Below the pieces are notes generated by a model. That model was not told the origin of the DNA and ran no database searches. It worked only from the letters and a program-made list of their open reading frames with translations. Shown here piece after piece: positions 1-12,610 of a DNA stretch of 64,000 nt. The translations under genes and the position numbers were made by a program. Origin of the DNA: Fremontodendron californicum (Eukaryota > Streptophyta > Magnoliopsida > Malvales > Malvaceae); assembly GCA_030761205.1 (NCBI GenBank), contig JAULJL010000011.1, positions 10,778,501-10,842,500 on the forward strand, read 5' to 3'. How positions within the stretch are numbered: position 1 is the stretch's first letter; each line of letters begins with the position of its first letter.

Positions 1-1612
1 ATAAAAAAAATACAAAAGAATAGAAAGAAATATGGAAAAAAATATATTGCCCACACATAAAGAGTAATTAGTTTTCAATTTTTCAAAAAATCACGCCCAA
101 AGAATTTAAGAGAGCATATCATAAACCTAAAATCAAACTAAAATCATAAAAAACCAAACCCACATAATCAAACCTTTCATAGTTTCAACTAAAACATCAA
201 CTACCAATTTTGTAACAAATAATACATCATGACACTAAAAAAATCTATAAATGAAACGAAAAAAAAAAAAACTAAAACCCAATCATTTTAAGTTTAACCC
301 CAGAAATACAATTTCCAAACCCAAGAAAATCAACAAGAGACCAATAGAATTCAACTCAAAATAAACTTAAAAAAAAAAAAAGTGAGTGCAAATGGTGTGA
401 GGTGAAGATGGGTTTAGGTAAGTGGAGATGTTTGGTAAAAGGAGAGTTTTTTGAGAATCTTCGCTAGAAAAAAAGAAGAGAGAGGATCGACGGTGGTTGC
501 GGGTTTTAATTTTTTTCTAGAGAAGTGAGATATATAGCAAGATTTAGGAAAGAAAAAAAAAAAAAAAAAAAGGATCGAAGAAAAAGAAGAAAAGAAAGAG
601 GGGTTGCTGTTGACTAAGCTTCTACTGTCATCGATGAAGTTTTTGCGGTCGCGAGGAGAAGCGAAGATAGTGAGAGAAAAAGAAGAGAGAGGCAACTTGG
701 TCTGGATGAGGGAGTAAAAGAAAAGAGAAAACGAGGGAATTTTTAGAGTTAAATCTAAAATTTTCCAATACGAGTTTGTAGCTAAAAAAAAAAGAGAAAA
801 AGAAATTGAAGAGTTTTCAAACCTAATCCAAAACAATGTTTTTTAGCCCAATTCGTCTTGGACACGTTTAGATTTATATGCTTTTAGAGACCCAAAAACC
901 TTTAGAGATCCAATACCAATTGCAATCCAAAACATAAAAGAAAATTTTGAGGCATAACTTTTTTTTTTTGTTATTTTCCTCCTTAATATTTACTTCACCA
1001 TATTAATATATCTATAACTTAATAAAACCAATGTTAAAGGCGCCCATAACGTAAAAAGTATGAAAAATTTTAAGTATTATGTTTTTTATCTCATTTGTTT
1101 TTTTTTTTTCTTATTCTTTAAATATTTTACAATACAAAATGATTTGCGCAAAAATGATCAAATATAAAATTTTATCAATTTATATATTTTTTAAAAATAG
1201 ACATACATTAATGCATATAAAAATATACAACTATTTTAAAAAATAAATTACATAAATAATGTTTTAAATCCATTCGATGAAATTTAATCCTACTACAACA
1301 TATGTGTAATCAACTATACATATCCTTTTTTATTTTTATTTTTTACACAATTTAGTGTCATGTAGTCAACTCAAGTGTTTTTTCTTTTTCTTTTTTGCAC
1401 TTTGTGTAAAAAGAAAAAATAAAAAAAGACTTAAATAATTTATATTTTAAAATAAAAAATTATAACCCGAGCATAGCCGAATAAGATTTCTATTTGTCAA
1501 TTTAATGGAGGAGTCTTTTTTTTTTTTTTCTTTTTTAGTAGAGGGTCCTTTGCATTTTGATGGTGGAGGATGTTGGGGTAGATTTGGCTTTTTGATGGGG
1601 AGTGGTTGTGAG
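1..1612. other. AT-rich intergenic DNA, no gene seen
   Basis: No coding region can be supported here. The longest open frame, on the minus strand around 414-836, runs through purine/pyrimidine tracts (about 480-830) and is dominated by Ser, Phe and Leu. It has no recognisable domain. Confidence 0.6.
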
Positions 1613-1903
1613 TAGGGGTGTAAATGAGATACCTGTGCTTTCAAGCTACTCGAGTTCAGCTCGAAAAAAATTCAAATTCGGTTCGATCATTGTCGAGCCT
1701 AGCTCGAGCACAAATAATTGAGTTTAAAGTCGAGCATGAGAATCGAGCTCATGTTTTTTCTAGGTAAAAGAGCCTAATCGAGCGAGTTCGAGTAATTAAG
1801 TTTTTATTTCAAATCGAGCTCGAACTTTAAAAATAAAACTCGATTGAGTTTGAGCCAAGTTTGAACCGCCAGTTTCGAGTCTAGCTCAAGCAGTACACTC
1901 CTA
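1613..1903. mobile_element. hAT-like MITE (TCGAG-rich family)
   Basis: A 291 bp element has short inverted ends: TAGGGGTGTA on the left and TACACTCCTA on the right. It is flanked by 8 bp near-identical direct repeats, GTTGTGAG (1605-1612) and GTTTTGAG (1904-1911). An 8 bp target duplication and TAG..CTA ends are typical of hAT elements. The interior is full of CTCGAG/TCGAGC motifs and has no ORF, so it is non-autonomous. Confidence 0.75.
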
Positions 1904-2581
1904 GTTTTGAGTATAAAGTATACTCCTGTTTTTGCTTCTTTTTTATTTTATTTTTTACTTGAGGTTGTTATAGTTTAATTCATTAAAATTAAGAGTTTAA
2001 TAGTTTATCAATAAATCACATTTTATTAACATAATCGTGATTTTTTAATATACATGTTATTGGATTACAATATAGAAAATAGTTTTTTATCTCCTAAATT
2101 TTAATATTTTCTTAATTTCAAGATTCAAACTTGAAAATAAAGTTTTAAACTCTAATCAAAATGGTTTTTTGGGATAAAAGTATAGTTATGTTAATGTAAA
2201 TGTTTTTTCACCAAAAAATAAATAAATGTTACTCGTCTTCAATGTTTATCGAAATTTGAGACTTTAATTTAAAAAAAAAAAAATCTAGAATTCAAATCTT
2301 AAAATTCAAAGATGAAAAGATGAGATTTATGAAATAAAAGAGATCTCTCTCATTATGTAGTTAAAATTGTATTATATAAAAATAAAAAATAAATGCTAAT
2401 CTATATACTATAATTGAAAGTAATCTCCTCATTTGGATAATCAATTGAGGTGCAATTGCTTCACTATTACTTGCCACGTGTGTGATAAAAAAAAATTTTG
2501 ATTGTGATGAAGAAAGAAAGAAAGGAAAGAGAAGGAAAGGAAAGGAAAGAAGAACAAATGAGAAAAAGAAGAAGAGAAAAA

Positions 2582-2789
2582 TCTGTATATTCGTGTCATG
2601 TTCGTGCTATTTTTTGAGTCATACTCGTATTTAAGGTTTTATATATTTATATAAATTTTGACAAGTTAATAATTCGTTTTATATAGATTTTGGCATGTAC
2701 GTGTATTCGTGTCGTGTTCATGTTATTTTTTCATGTCATGTCGTGTTTTAATTATTTTTTTCATGTCGTGTCTGAAATTGTCAGGTCTA
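2582..2789. mobile_element. TCGTGTCGTG-type MITE, degraded copy
   Basis: The segment is rich in TTCGTGTCGTGTTC motifs and ends in TGTCAGGTCTA. The same sequence recurs at about 53811-54063, where both ends are clearer. A related, diverged opposite-strand copy lies at about 53040-53300. The left boundary is approximate and no target duplication is visible. Confidence 0.45.
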
Positions 2790-3487
2790 ATTAACACTAT
2801 TCAAATAACACTCAATTTTGTTTCACGTGTCATATAATGATTGATTCTTTAATTTTTTTTAAAATAAGGTCATATTAATTTTTTGGTTTTTATATTATAT
2901 AATTAAAAAATTAATGTATTGATAAATTATCGGTAAAAATTAAAATATTGAATAATAATATGCGATGGATTTATGTAAATGAATTTTTTTTAAACTTTAG
3001 ATATTGAATCAAAAGAAAAATATTATGATCGTTAAATGGTTTATTGTATGATAGTTGTAGGTTTATATTTTACTTTTTTTATAACTCTTAATATGAATAT
3101 GATGATGGATATTAACATAATCTAAATGAATTAAATTTTTATATCCATCTTAATTTATTTCACATATAAGATACATATTTTTTGTACATATTAAAATATG
3201 AAATGCATTTAAATCTCAAATATCGATAATAATTACATATATTTAATTTGAAATAAAATTTTATGATCTCTATCTTATTGCAAAAAAAAAAATAATAAGA
3301 AAGAAGACAAAGAAAATATAAAAAAGAACATTTAGCCAACAGTTTTGTGAAAGACATCAAATATGTTTGTTCCACAGATAATGTTTGATTTTCCATCATA
3401 AATACTTTTATCTTTTTGAACAATCTACTTTTGTATTAAAATGTAATGTAATCACCTTCTTAGTTTCAATTTCAACAATTTAGAAAC

Positions 3488-3490
<3 letters not shown>

Positions 3491-3537
<47 letters not shown>
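3491..3537. repeat. (TA)n microsatellite
   Basis: An uninterrupted run of about 23 TA units. Confidence 0.95.
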
Positions 3538-3540
<3 letters not shown>

Positions 3541-3986
3541 TCGTATTACCAGATTGTCTGCATTACTTGCTTTCACATTTAAAAACAGAACCGCAACAAC
3601 GCGTGAAAGTCACCCTGGTTGTATAAAAAAGTAGCTCCTAAACTAGCTTTAGGTGTTAGGATTTATGGTTTAGCATTTTTTTTTATTTAAATGATTTTTA
3701 GCTTTTAAAAATATTTATATTTTTCCTACATATCTTGTCTTACTATACAATAATATTAAAATACCTTAAAATCATTTACAATATTTATGTATTAGTAAAT
3801 AATACAAATTATTAGTGTTTAGGGTTCAATTCTGGTAGCATTTATTGGAGAATGTTACACAAGAGTTCCTCAAGATAGGATTAGAGGATCAATTTACTAC
3901 TATAGAATTCTCACGAATATGGTAGTTGAAAAAAGGTGACGGAGATTGAGGCATCGACAAGATCGTTTTCTTGAGATAACACATGC

Positions 3987-4680
3987 TGTCATGACGATTT
4001 TTCGACTGTTAAACGATTTTTAAAAACAAAAGGAGTCGCCATCAATCTTTTTTGTTTAGGTGTGATCGGCCACCTAGGAAACTTTATCCTTTTAATAAAA
4101 TTTTAAATCAATTAAAATTTATTAAAAAGATAAATTTTTTTGGTCTGCGAGAATCAAAAATTGGGCCCGAGAGTACGGTTACGTGTGGGGAAGGTATTAG
4201 CACCCCCACAACGTCGATACCATTTAATCATGTGTTATCAAATAGCCTTCATAATATGTCTTAATTTTAATATTAAAAAATAATCCCTTGATTTTTTTTT
4301 TTTTAAACTTTATTCTTTAAAAATAATAATAATAATTTTTCCATTTTATGAAAACTAAAACCCTTTTTTATTTTTTTAAAAAAGAAAGTGTATGAGAATC
4401 TTTTTATATTGAAAAGCCTCACTAAATACTCCAATACTTTTGGTAGTATTTAGTAGAATTTTCTCATATCAAGATTTCACTGGAATCACTACTTGTGAAT
4501 TCCTTAGAGTTCCATCGTTGGAAATTCGTCCTTCACATTCGTATTTAACATGTATGCACATGACGCAAACAATTAAAAATTTAATGGGCGTGAACTAATT
4601 TTGAATTATTTTCTCTTTTTTAATAAATATTTTTAAAATATTTCTAAAAACCATGGAAGAAAATTTAATTTAATTGCTCT
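3987..4680 (-). mobile_element. Decayed Tat/Ogre-type LTR fragment
   Basis: It starts TGTCATGACG and carries the block shared by all Tat-type LTRs in this window. On the plus strand that block reads GGAGTCGCCA, then a GTGTGATCGGCCACCTA stretch, then GAGAGTACGGTTACGTGTGG and GAAGGTATTAGCACC. The related LTRs at 12611, 30579 and 47974 have the same order. No partner LTR, primer site or polypurine tract is next to it, so it is a solo or truncated LTR. The right edge is a guess from the last recognisable block (CATATGACGCAAA). Confidence 0.65.
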
Positions 4681-5018
4681 ATCCGATTCATTGTGTTTTT
4701 TATAATTACTTCTTAGTATTTGTCATTTTCTGTAAGCTATTTGTTTCATTTTCGTGTATCAATTCCATTCCTTTGCATTTGCATTTGCATTAAAAAGTTT
4801 CTAATATAATAGCCAAAGTGACTTGAAATATCCATTGTTCTAATTAAGGATGAAAATTGCATTAGGTCATAAGATCATTTTGGTATTACCTTTGAATGTT
4901 TTTTTATGTTATCTATTATTGTTTAAACTTATTGATTAGTTAATCATCTTCATGAATTTTATTTTTAATTAATTTTTATTTTGATTTGGTGTGTAAATTT
5001 TTTGGTTTTCATGTTGTC

Positions 5019-6779
5019 CAGACATGGTCAAGGGTCGGGCTAAAAAAATGAGGCATATTTAGAAAATAGACCGGGCCTTGGCTCCAACAACCAAGGCTCG
5101 AGCCCGATCCGGCCCTTTTTTATTTATATAATATATTATTTTTATATTTTATATATTATGTAATTTATATCATATAAAAAATAAATATATATAATATTAT
5201 AGTGTAAACATTTAAAAATATACTAAGTCATCCATGTTTTAGAACTTAGGGTTCGTTTGTTTCACATAAAATGATTTATGAAAAATAATTTCTATATTTT
5301 CTGGTGTTTGGTTGGCAGAAAATAAGACATATTTTCTGAAAATTGTATTTTGAAGACAATTTCCAGAAAAAAACTGTCCACGAGTAAGGTTACTCACTAA
5401 ACCCATAAATCTAGTTCAACTTGAATTAGGATTTGGACATCATATTTTAAATTGTGACTTAACTTGACTCGAGCCAAATATTATCATATTAATAAAAAAC
5501 TATTTATTTTTTAATTATAAAAGTATATTAAAATATTAATATAAACATATTTTAATATTGTAATTTTCAATATTTTATTTAAATATTATTAAACATAAAT
5601 ATTTATATTTATATTTTAATAATATAAATTATTTTAATAATAAATAATAAATTATTAATTTAATGAATATTATTTATTATTTATATAAAATATTATTTCA
5701 TATAACAATATTATTATAATAATAAATTGTAACATTATCAATATTTTAAATTTTAAATAGTATTTTTAATATTTTATTGAAAAATATTTTTATATTATTA
5801 TTTTAATAATAAATATATAAAAATTATACTTTATAAAGATTTAATAATAAATGTTTTTAGTATAAAATATTATTATTTTAATAGTATAAATATTAATAGA
5901 AATAATATTTTAATAATTATTAGAATACTTTAAATATTTTAAAATATTAATATAATTAATATTTTAATAATAAATAATATTATTTTAAGTATTTAATGTT
6001 AATATAATATTTTAGTATTAAATATTAATATTAAAACTTAATATTTTATGCCATATTACTATTTGAAAAAAGTAGAAATAATATTTTAATAATTAATATA
6101 TTAATTGAAATAATATTTTAATATTTATGTCAATATTAATATTTGAAAAATTAGAAATAATATTTTAACAATAATTATATTAATATAAATAAAATTTTAA
6201 TAATTATATTAATAGATATAATATTTTAACAACAATTATATTAATATAAATAATATTTTAATAATAAAGTATTATTTTAAGTACTTAATATTAATATAAT
6301 ATTTTAGTATTAAATATTATTATGAAAATATTAATATTAGAAATAATACTATTTTTAATATTATAAATATTAATATTTTAATAATAATTTTTTTTAATAT
6401 TTTAATAATTAATAATTAATATTTAGGTCAATATTATTATTTGAAAAAAAAAAGTAGATTTTCAGAAAATCACCAAATAACAGAAAACATTTTTCGTTAT
6501 GTCATCCAAATATCAGAAAATCTCTACTTTTTCGAAAAATTTTCATATTTTCTGAAAGCCAATTTCTTCGAAACAAACGGATCCTTAATAAAAGAACAAA
6601 AGAAATAGAATTACTAAAAATTAAATAATAAAAAAATATTTGTTTAAATATTTTTTTAAAAAAAAATAATATGGACAGGTTTGGACAGAATTTGAGACCC
6701 ATATTTCAGATCGGACCGGGCTTAGGCAAGTATATATGGTGTTAATACAATACCTAAACCCGACCCATGAGCACCTCTA
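5019..6779. mobile_element. hAT-like non-autonomous element interrupted by a nested insertion
   Basis: The right end (GACCCATGAGCACCTCTA) and the left end (CAGACATGGTCAAGGGTCGG) are diverged inverted repeats of the family seen intact at 55496-56058. The interior flanks match the inverted complement of that copy, including the stretch around ACATTTAAAAATATACTAAG. The element is split by a Harbinger-like insertion at 5249-6584. No clear 8 bp target duplication remains. Confidence 0.7.
5249..6584. mobile_element. PIF/Harbinger-like (Tourist-type) insertion nested in the hAT-like element
   Basis: The terminal inverted repeats are GGGTTCGTTTGTTTC and GAAACAAACGGATCC, flanked on both sides by TTA (5246-5248 and 6585-6587). 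The related hAT-like element at 55496-56058 gives the empty site: on the matching strand it reads AGAACTTAATAAAA with a single TTA. That confirms both the insertion and the 3 bp duplication. The 1336 bp interior is almost pure A/T with repeated TAATATTTTAATAAT motifs and no transposase. Confidence 0.8.
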
Positions 6780-9700
6780 CCTCTTATTCCTCTCATTTCA
6801 ATTTCCTCAAGTTTAAGGTCTGTGATTCTATGTTACATGTTGAGAGAAAAGGAGCATCTTGCTATTATTGCTTGGTGGAGCTGTATTACTCTATTATTTC
6901 TTTCGTGATTTTTTAAGAAGCATTTCTTTGTTCCCAAGATATATCATTTTTAAACAAATTTGAAGTTTAATATTCTTGTTGATTAATATGATTGAGTAAA
7001 GTTATTTTATTTTTAACATATTCAATGTTCAAGATCACAACTTCTTCCATTACATATGTCATAATTTTGAAGTATGCTTATAGTTTTAACATATTTGAAA
7101 ATTTCAATCGTTGTGAATAAAAGTTAATCAATGGATAAATGCTCTGTAGAAAGCTACTTAAAGATTCTTCTTGCTTGATTTTCTTTCAACCTTTTCATTG
7201 CTATATGTAGTATGAAATTTATAAGCTTTTAATTAACCCAAATTACTACTAAACACAAATTACAGTCATTTGCTTTCGACTTTGATTCTTGATTTGCTTT
7301 GTTTGTCACTTGAAGCTTCTTATCTTTTAAAATTTTGTTTGCAAATTGATTTTTATTACAAATCTTGAGTATATTTGATTTGCTAGAATATGCATGCATA
7401 CATACATATATATATATATGTATGTATGTATGTATGTATAAGTCTCTTTGTGGTTTCATTGTTGGATCAATTCGGATACATATAGCTCAAACCGAAAAAA
7501 AGCTTATAAGAAAATATTAATTTAATTATTCATCATAGATTCTTTTATTAAATAATGCTTTCATGTATCAATGTTTTAAAGAAACATTACTGGTTATCAT
7601 GATTGATAGCTATTTTTGTAGCATGTTTTGTACGATAAATTTAAATTTAAAGGGATGAACCTTGGAGGTGTCAAAGTTGGTTCTTTGCATGATCTTTGTT
7701 TTCTGGTAAGCTTCTTAACCAAACTACTATTATACTTCAAGAACTTTTGTATGCCAACATACATAATCAATCAACTATATGCACAATGATATTGGTATTG
7801 AACAAGTGGATTGTGGATAGTTTATTGTTTTTTATTGATGTGATACCATGATATATAAACCTTTGATGCTAACTGTGTTAGCTAAGATGCATATTATTAC
7901 TGCATTGTGTTAGCTAAGTTCATATGAATTTTTTTTTTTGTTATTCATTTATGCTTACCAATCAAATAATATTATTACATTATCATCTTATTTTATTAGA
8001 GTAAGTTTATATGAACATTTTTTATTCATTTGTGCTTCCCAATAATAAAATCGTTGCTTAAAGTGGAGCTCATTTCAAGTTAAGTCTTTGATTTTTAGTT
8101 GTTTAAATTTTTATGCCAATTGGAGTTATGAAAATTGCATTTTTGAATTGAAGATATTGTTGTGTATTTGTAATTACCTTACTGATTATTAAATTACAAC
8201 TTGAGAACTTATAAGAAATAAAATACTGTCTTTATTTATCATTTTTTTTTTCAATTTTTATCTTTAAAAATTCATTTTGTTGAGTGGAATAATTAGTGTA
8301 TAAACTGGATGTAACCTTTGTCAAAATATCTATATACGTGAAAGCAAACACTTAAAAAAAAATTCAAGATTCTTTGATTTAAGAAATTTGATCATGTTGC
8401 ATTTTTACAACTAAAACAAGTTATGAAACTCACAACATAATGTTAATGATATTGCAAGTATCTCAACTGGTTAAATAGCCTTATACAAATAAGTTAAACG
8501 GTAACATTATTTTATGAACATTTATCATATTACATTATTAAAATAAAGTTATTTCGTACTTTAACTTTGTTCATAACAATGATAAAAAAAAAAAAATAGC
8601 AACTTTTTTCATCCGCATCATTGTGCAGGTATTCATTTAGTATATAGTATTTGTTAATTAAAGCATAATGTTCATGCCCAACACGTGTTTGACGATTTTA
8701 CTAGTTGAAAAACCACCTACAAATTAATGGACCCTTTTCAACCCAAATTTTTTGCACCAATTTCCTTTCATCATTATAAAAAGGCCTGGCCTGTTACTTA
8801 CAATCGCTACAAATTTATTAAAGCACCGTTGTTGCAATAGTTTTTTAAATTACTACTTTAACTAAAATCAGATCCTCAATATAGAAAAAGCTTGGGAACC
8901 TCATCATGACTTTGAAATTCTACTCTAATATATTTTATATTAAAAAAATAACTTCCAAGAAAGAAATAAAGTTTCGTTTCATCGTGACTTTCGTTATTAT
9001 TTATTTTACTCTTTAGGACAAGAAAGGAAAATAATGCAATTTTATTATATATATATATATATAAATACAAGCTTATTTGTACCAGACCTTTTTGTTTTGC
9101 TTGTTGATGTAACTACTTGTTTATAAATCGAGTTATCTAAATACAAAAATTTATTCGATATTTATAAATATTTGAATAAATATTTTAAATTTAAAAAAAA
9201 AAAATTTAAAAAAAATTTAAATAAATAAATAAAATAAAATAAAATTTATCTAAAAAGCGAATCGAATCTTAATCCAACATTCATATACCTCTGCTTATTA
9301 AATGGCAGTTTTGTTTTTCGTAAAATTGTTAAACGTCGCCCTATAATTAATTGATCATAAACAGAGAACCAATTTATATGAATAAATTTCACAGCATACT
9401 CGATCAAAAAACAGTTTTTAGATTACGTGTACTCCTCAGCTACTTTTATAAAAAAAAAAAAAATTACATTCTTTGTTTTTATATTAATTAATATATCTAA
9501 ACTAAACTAGTGGGAAATTGACCAATTAAAATGGCAGACAAGATAGTGTTCAAAGTCCAAAAATCAAATAAATAACTTATTCATATATTAATCCTCCTTC
9601 TAGAGTTTTAAATTTTAAGCCTTCTGTTTTATCCTATTGTCAATTTTCTTTTGTCTCATTCTCTGAATTGCGTCATGGAGCTTCCAATATTTCTTTTTTG

Positions 9701-11604
9701 CTTAGCTATCTTACCTATTTTATTTTATTTTTGAGGAACATATTTTTGTTATTTTTCTTGCCTACTCATTTCATAAAGATGATATATATATAATGGGTTG
9801 ATGACTTATAAGAAGAAAAATGTCTTTTCTCTCACATTAAAGGGCATTTGGGGATATTTACGTAAACTTATAAATTATGGGTTAGATTTGATTATTAATT
9901 TGTTAGGTATGCAAGATGACATAAGTACACTATATAAAATGGTTAAAAATGAATCTTTATTATTTGAAAAAGCCCTTGTTGTAAATTTTTTCCGTGTGAT
10001 TCATTTATTCATAGGTATACAACTTGTTGGGTAAACTCGTAGTTTTATTTATTTTTAAATATATAATTATATATTTTAAAAAAATAAAATTAATAAATAG
10101 TATATTAATCAAAATTTATATTAACATGTAAAGTTTGTTCTTTGTGCCAATTATATCAAATTAAAATAAATTTTATTATTTTAAATATTAATGTGAAATT
10201 AAAATTATCCTTTTATTTATCAAATAAAATTCAATATAAGCTTTAACTCTTTTTTTTATTATGAAATACATCTATTTAACAAAATTAAAATTCTTACTTA
10301 TAAATTGAATAAATTTTATTAAAAATAAAAATATTTATAATGGCAATTTAGAAATATAATTGACAACCATGATTATTTTCATCAATTTAAAAGATTCTTC
10401 ACATCCGTATTTTTATTATATGATAATAAATAATATTTATAATGACAATTTAGTAATATAATTAATAACCATGACTATTTTTGTAGCATAAATTTTTTAC
10501 ATATTCGTGTTTATATATATATATATTAATAATATGTATATATATAATCTTTTAAATTGATTACATGTATTTAATTATTTATTAATAAGAAAAAAAAAAT
10601 CTAAACAGTTAACCACATAGAACATACTTAGTTGGGATAAAAATCAAATTCACTATTTCTTTGCTTAAGATGAATGATCAAATTTATCATCAACTTTTGA
10701 TTGCTTTAATTTTAACATTATACTTTTAATTTGATTCGAGTGGTAAAAACGAAACCATATTTGAGTATTCCTTTGTTTTCCTATAATTTATTCTTCTAGC
10801 ATTTTTTTTTTTTTTTTGTAATTTTTAACAAAATTAAAAATACAATTTTAAATTAAACCGTTTTATTTAAAGACGTGTAGTAAATTTGATCCTCACTTTA
10901 AGTAGAATAATAAATTTGGTCCTTATCTCAAGACAGTTTTATAATTAATTGAATTGTTTGAATGAAATTGAACATAAATTTACATGAATATTGGCAAGAA
11001 TAGTTGGAAAAGAAATTCACAAAAACTTTATTTAATTAGCAACTAATTATTGTTAAAATTCTTTCATGTTTTCACATTAAAAATTTTCTGACATGTCAGT
11101 TGACACTGACAGCAATCAACTTGAAAAAAAAATGTATATTATATAATTAAAAAATTCATTATTTTTCTATATTGACGCAAACGAAATTACATAAAAACTT
11201 AAAAGGAGCAAGATCAAAGGGTAAATTTCACCGTCACTCTAATATTTTTAACTAGATAAGCTTGTCAATTATTTCTCCATCAGGCCGGGTATAAGTTAAT
11301 TTGTGGATTCTTTTTCAATATATTCAATCTCTTAAAAAGTTGGTCATCTCTTAGCAACTGATCAATTATTAAAAAAAGAAAAAGTGAAAATTTTTTATTC
11401 CATGCAAATTTGGTCATTCTTGCTTATACTTTTGTCACCATGCACTCACAGCATTATACTTTTGTTCTTTTGCTACTAATTCTAACAAGGACTTTGATAG
11501 GATTTCGTTTAATAGATGTCTTCTTTTTGCTTTTTTACTATTTATTTTTTCTTTTACTTTTTCTTTTTATTCATCTTTTGGAAAAAAAAATTTAATGTAT
11601 TTAA
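6780..11604. other. AT-rich intergenic DNA, no supported gene
   Basis: I see no gene here. Small features are a TATG/TA microsatellite near 7395-7440, a TA run near 9046-9062 and a diverged tandem duplication of about 95 bp at 10330-10500. A 19-codon reading frame at 9676 begins like a hydrophobic N-terminal anchor but has no continuation. A TATA-like motif near 8778 leads to no ORF. Confidence 0.5.
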
Positions 11605-11875
11605 TAGATCTGTCAACGGGCCGAGTTTGGTTCGAATTGGACCGGGCTTGAGATAGGTTTTTAGTAATTCGAACCATTTCAGTCCGATCTAGATTACTAT
11701 TTAAATAATAAAAAATGTTCTACTTAAATTTAATTATGAAAATATATAAATATTGATAAAAAATTATTATTAACATTTTAATATAATTTAATTAGTAAAA
11801 TAGACTTTCGAATTGGACCTTATTGAATTTGGACAAGTAAAATTTACGAGTCCAATCAACCCATGAACACCTCTA
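11605..11875. mobile_element. hAT-like MITE
   Basis: A 271 bp element with ends TAGATCTGTCAACGGGCC and CCCATGAACACCTCTA. It is flanked by GTATTTAA (11597-11604) and GTATTTAG (11876-11883), which match at 7 of 8 positions. It belongs to the family at 31372, 54515 and 55496, and has no ORF. Confidence 0.75.
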
Positions 11876-12339
11876 GTATTTAGAAAACGAAACCGTAATA
11901 ATTTTCAAATAAAATTCACATAATCACATACGCAAATAAGAGCATTCATGTGTTAAAAAAACTTTTATGATAATAAAAAAAAAAAAAAGGAAAAATTTAA
12001 GCTTAACCACAACCCTTATCAAAAGGCTTTAATTATAAAAAGCTGAGATTTTTAATCACTTTTTTTATATCGTCTCTATTTACATAATAATTGAGACTAT
12101 ACTCTCCTTTAAAAATATAAAATAAAATTTTTTATCGTTTGATTTTTCTTGAAAAAAAAAAAGTTCATATCTTTACACTATTTATGAAAAATCGAACCAA
12201 TGGGATAAAATGGCGTTACCCTAAAAAAAAGGCTAGATGATTACAAATTAGGACTCTTCTTGTTTTTTTTGAGTTGAAAATTAAAGTTAGAATTTACAAC
12301 AAATAGTGCCTTGTGGATAGGGGAATTGACATGTTTTAT

Positions 12340-12588
12340 TAGACTTATTCAATGATCGGGTTATTCGGTCGGGTTTGAACATGAATTTTCTTAATTCGAG
12401 CCGGTTTGGCTTGAATTATTATTTAGTAATAAAAGTAATAATTATAAATATAAAAATATTTTTTTAATATTTTTTTAAACAGTGAAACAGGCTTCTGAGT
12501 TGGCCCGAACTTGACCCTAGTCGAACTTGGATAAAAAATTTCAAAAAAAATTAGACTATGGTCCTACCCAACCCATGAAATACTTCTA
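12340..12588. mobile_element. hAT-like MITE, diverged
   Basis: The ends TAGACTTATTCAATG and CCCATGAAATACTTCTA belong to the same MITE family. The flanks TGTTTTAT (12332-12339) and TGCTTTAT (12590-12597) match at 7 of 8 positions but with a one-base offset on the right, so the exact edge is uncertain. Confidence 0.6.
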
Positions 12589-12610
12589 GTGCTTTATAGT
12601 CTAAAGAAAG

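Noticed and set aside
414..836. 140-codon minus-strand ORF near the window start
   Set aside because: The composition is dominated by Ser, Phe and Leu from AG/AT tracts, with no family match or second copy to support it.
8770..8830. TATA-like motif (CATTATAAAAAGG) resembling a plant promoter
   Set aside because: No ORF or exon-like sequence follows within the next kilobase.
9676..9735. Start MELPIFLFCLAILPILFYF, like a P450-type membrane anchor
   Set aside because: Only 19 codons before a stop, and no P450 motif follows in any frame. Chance hydrophobic translation of T-rich DNA is more likely.
9798..10034. 78-codon plus-strand ORF
   Set aside because: No recognised domain, AT-rich codons and no homologous copy in the window.
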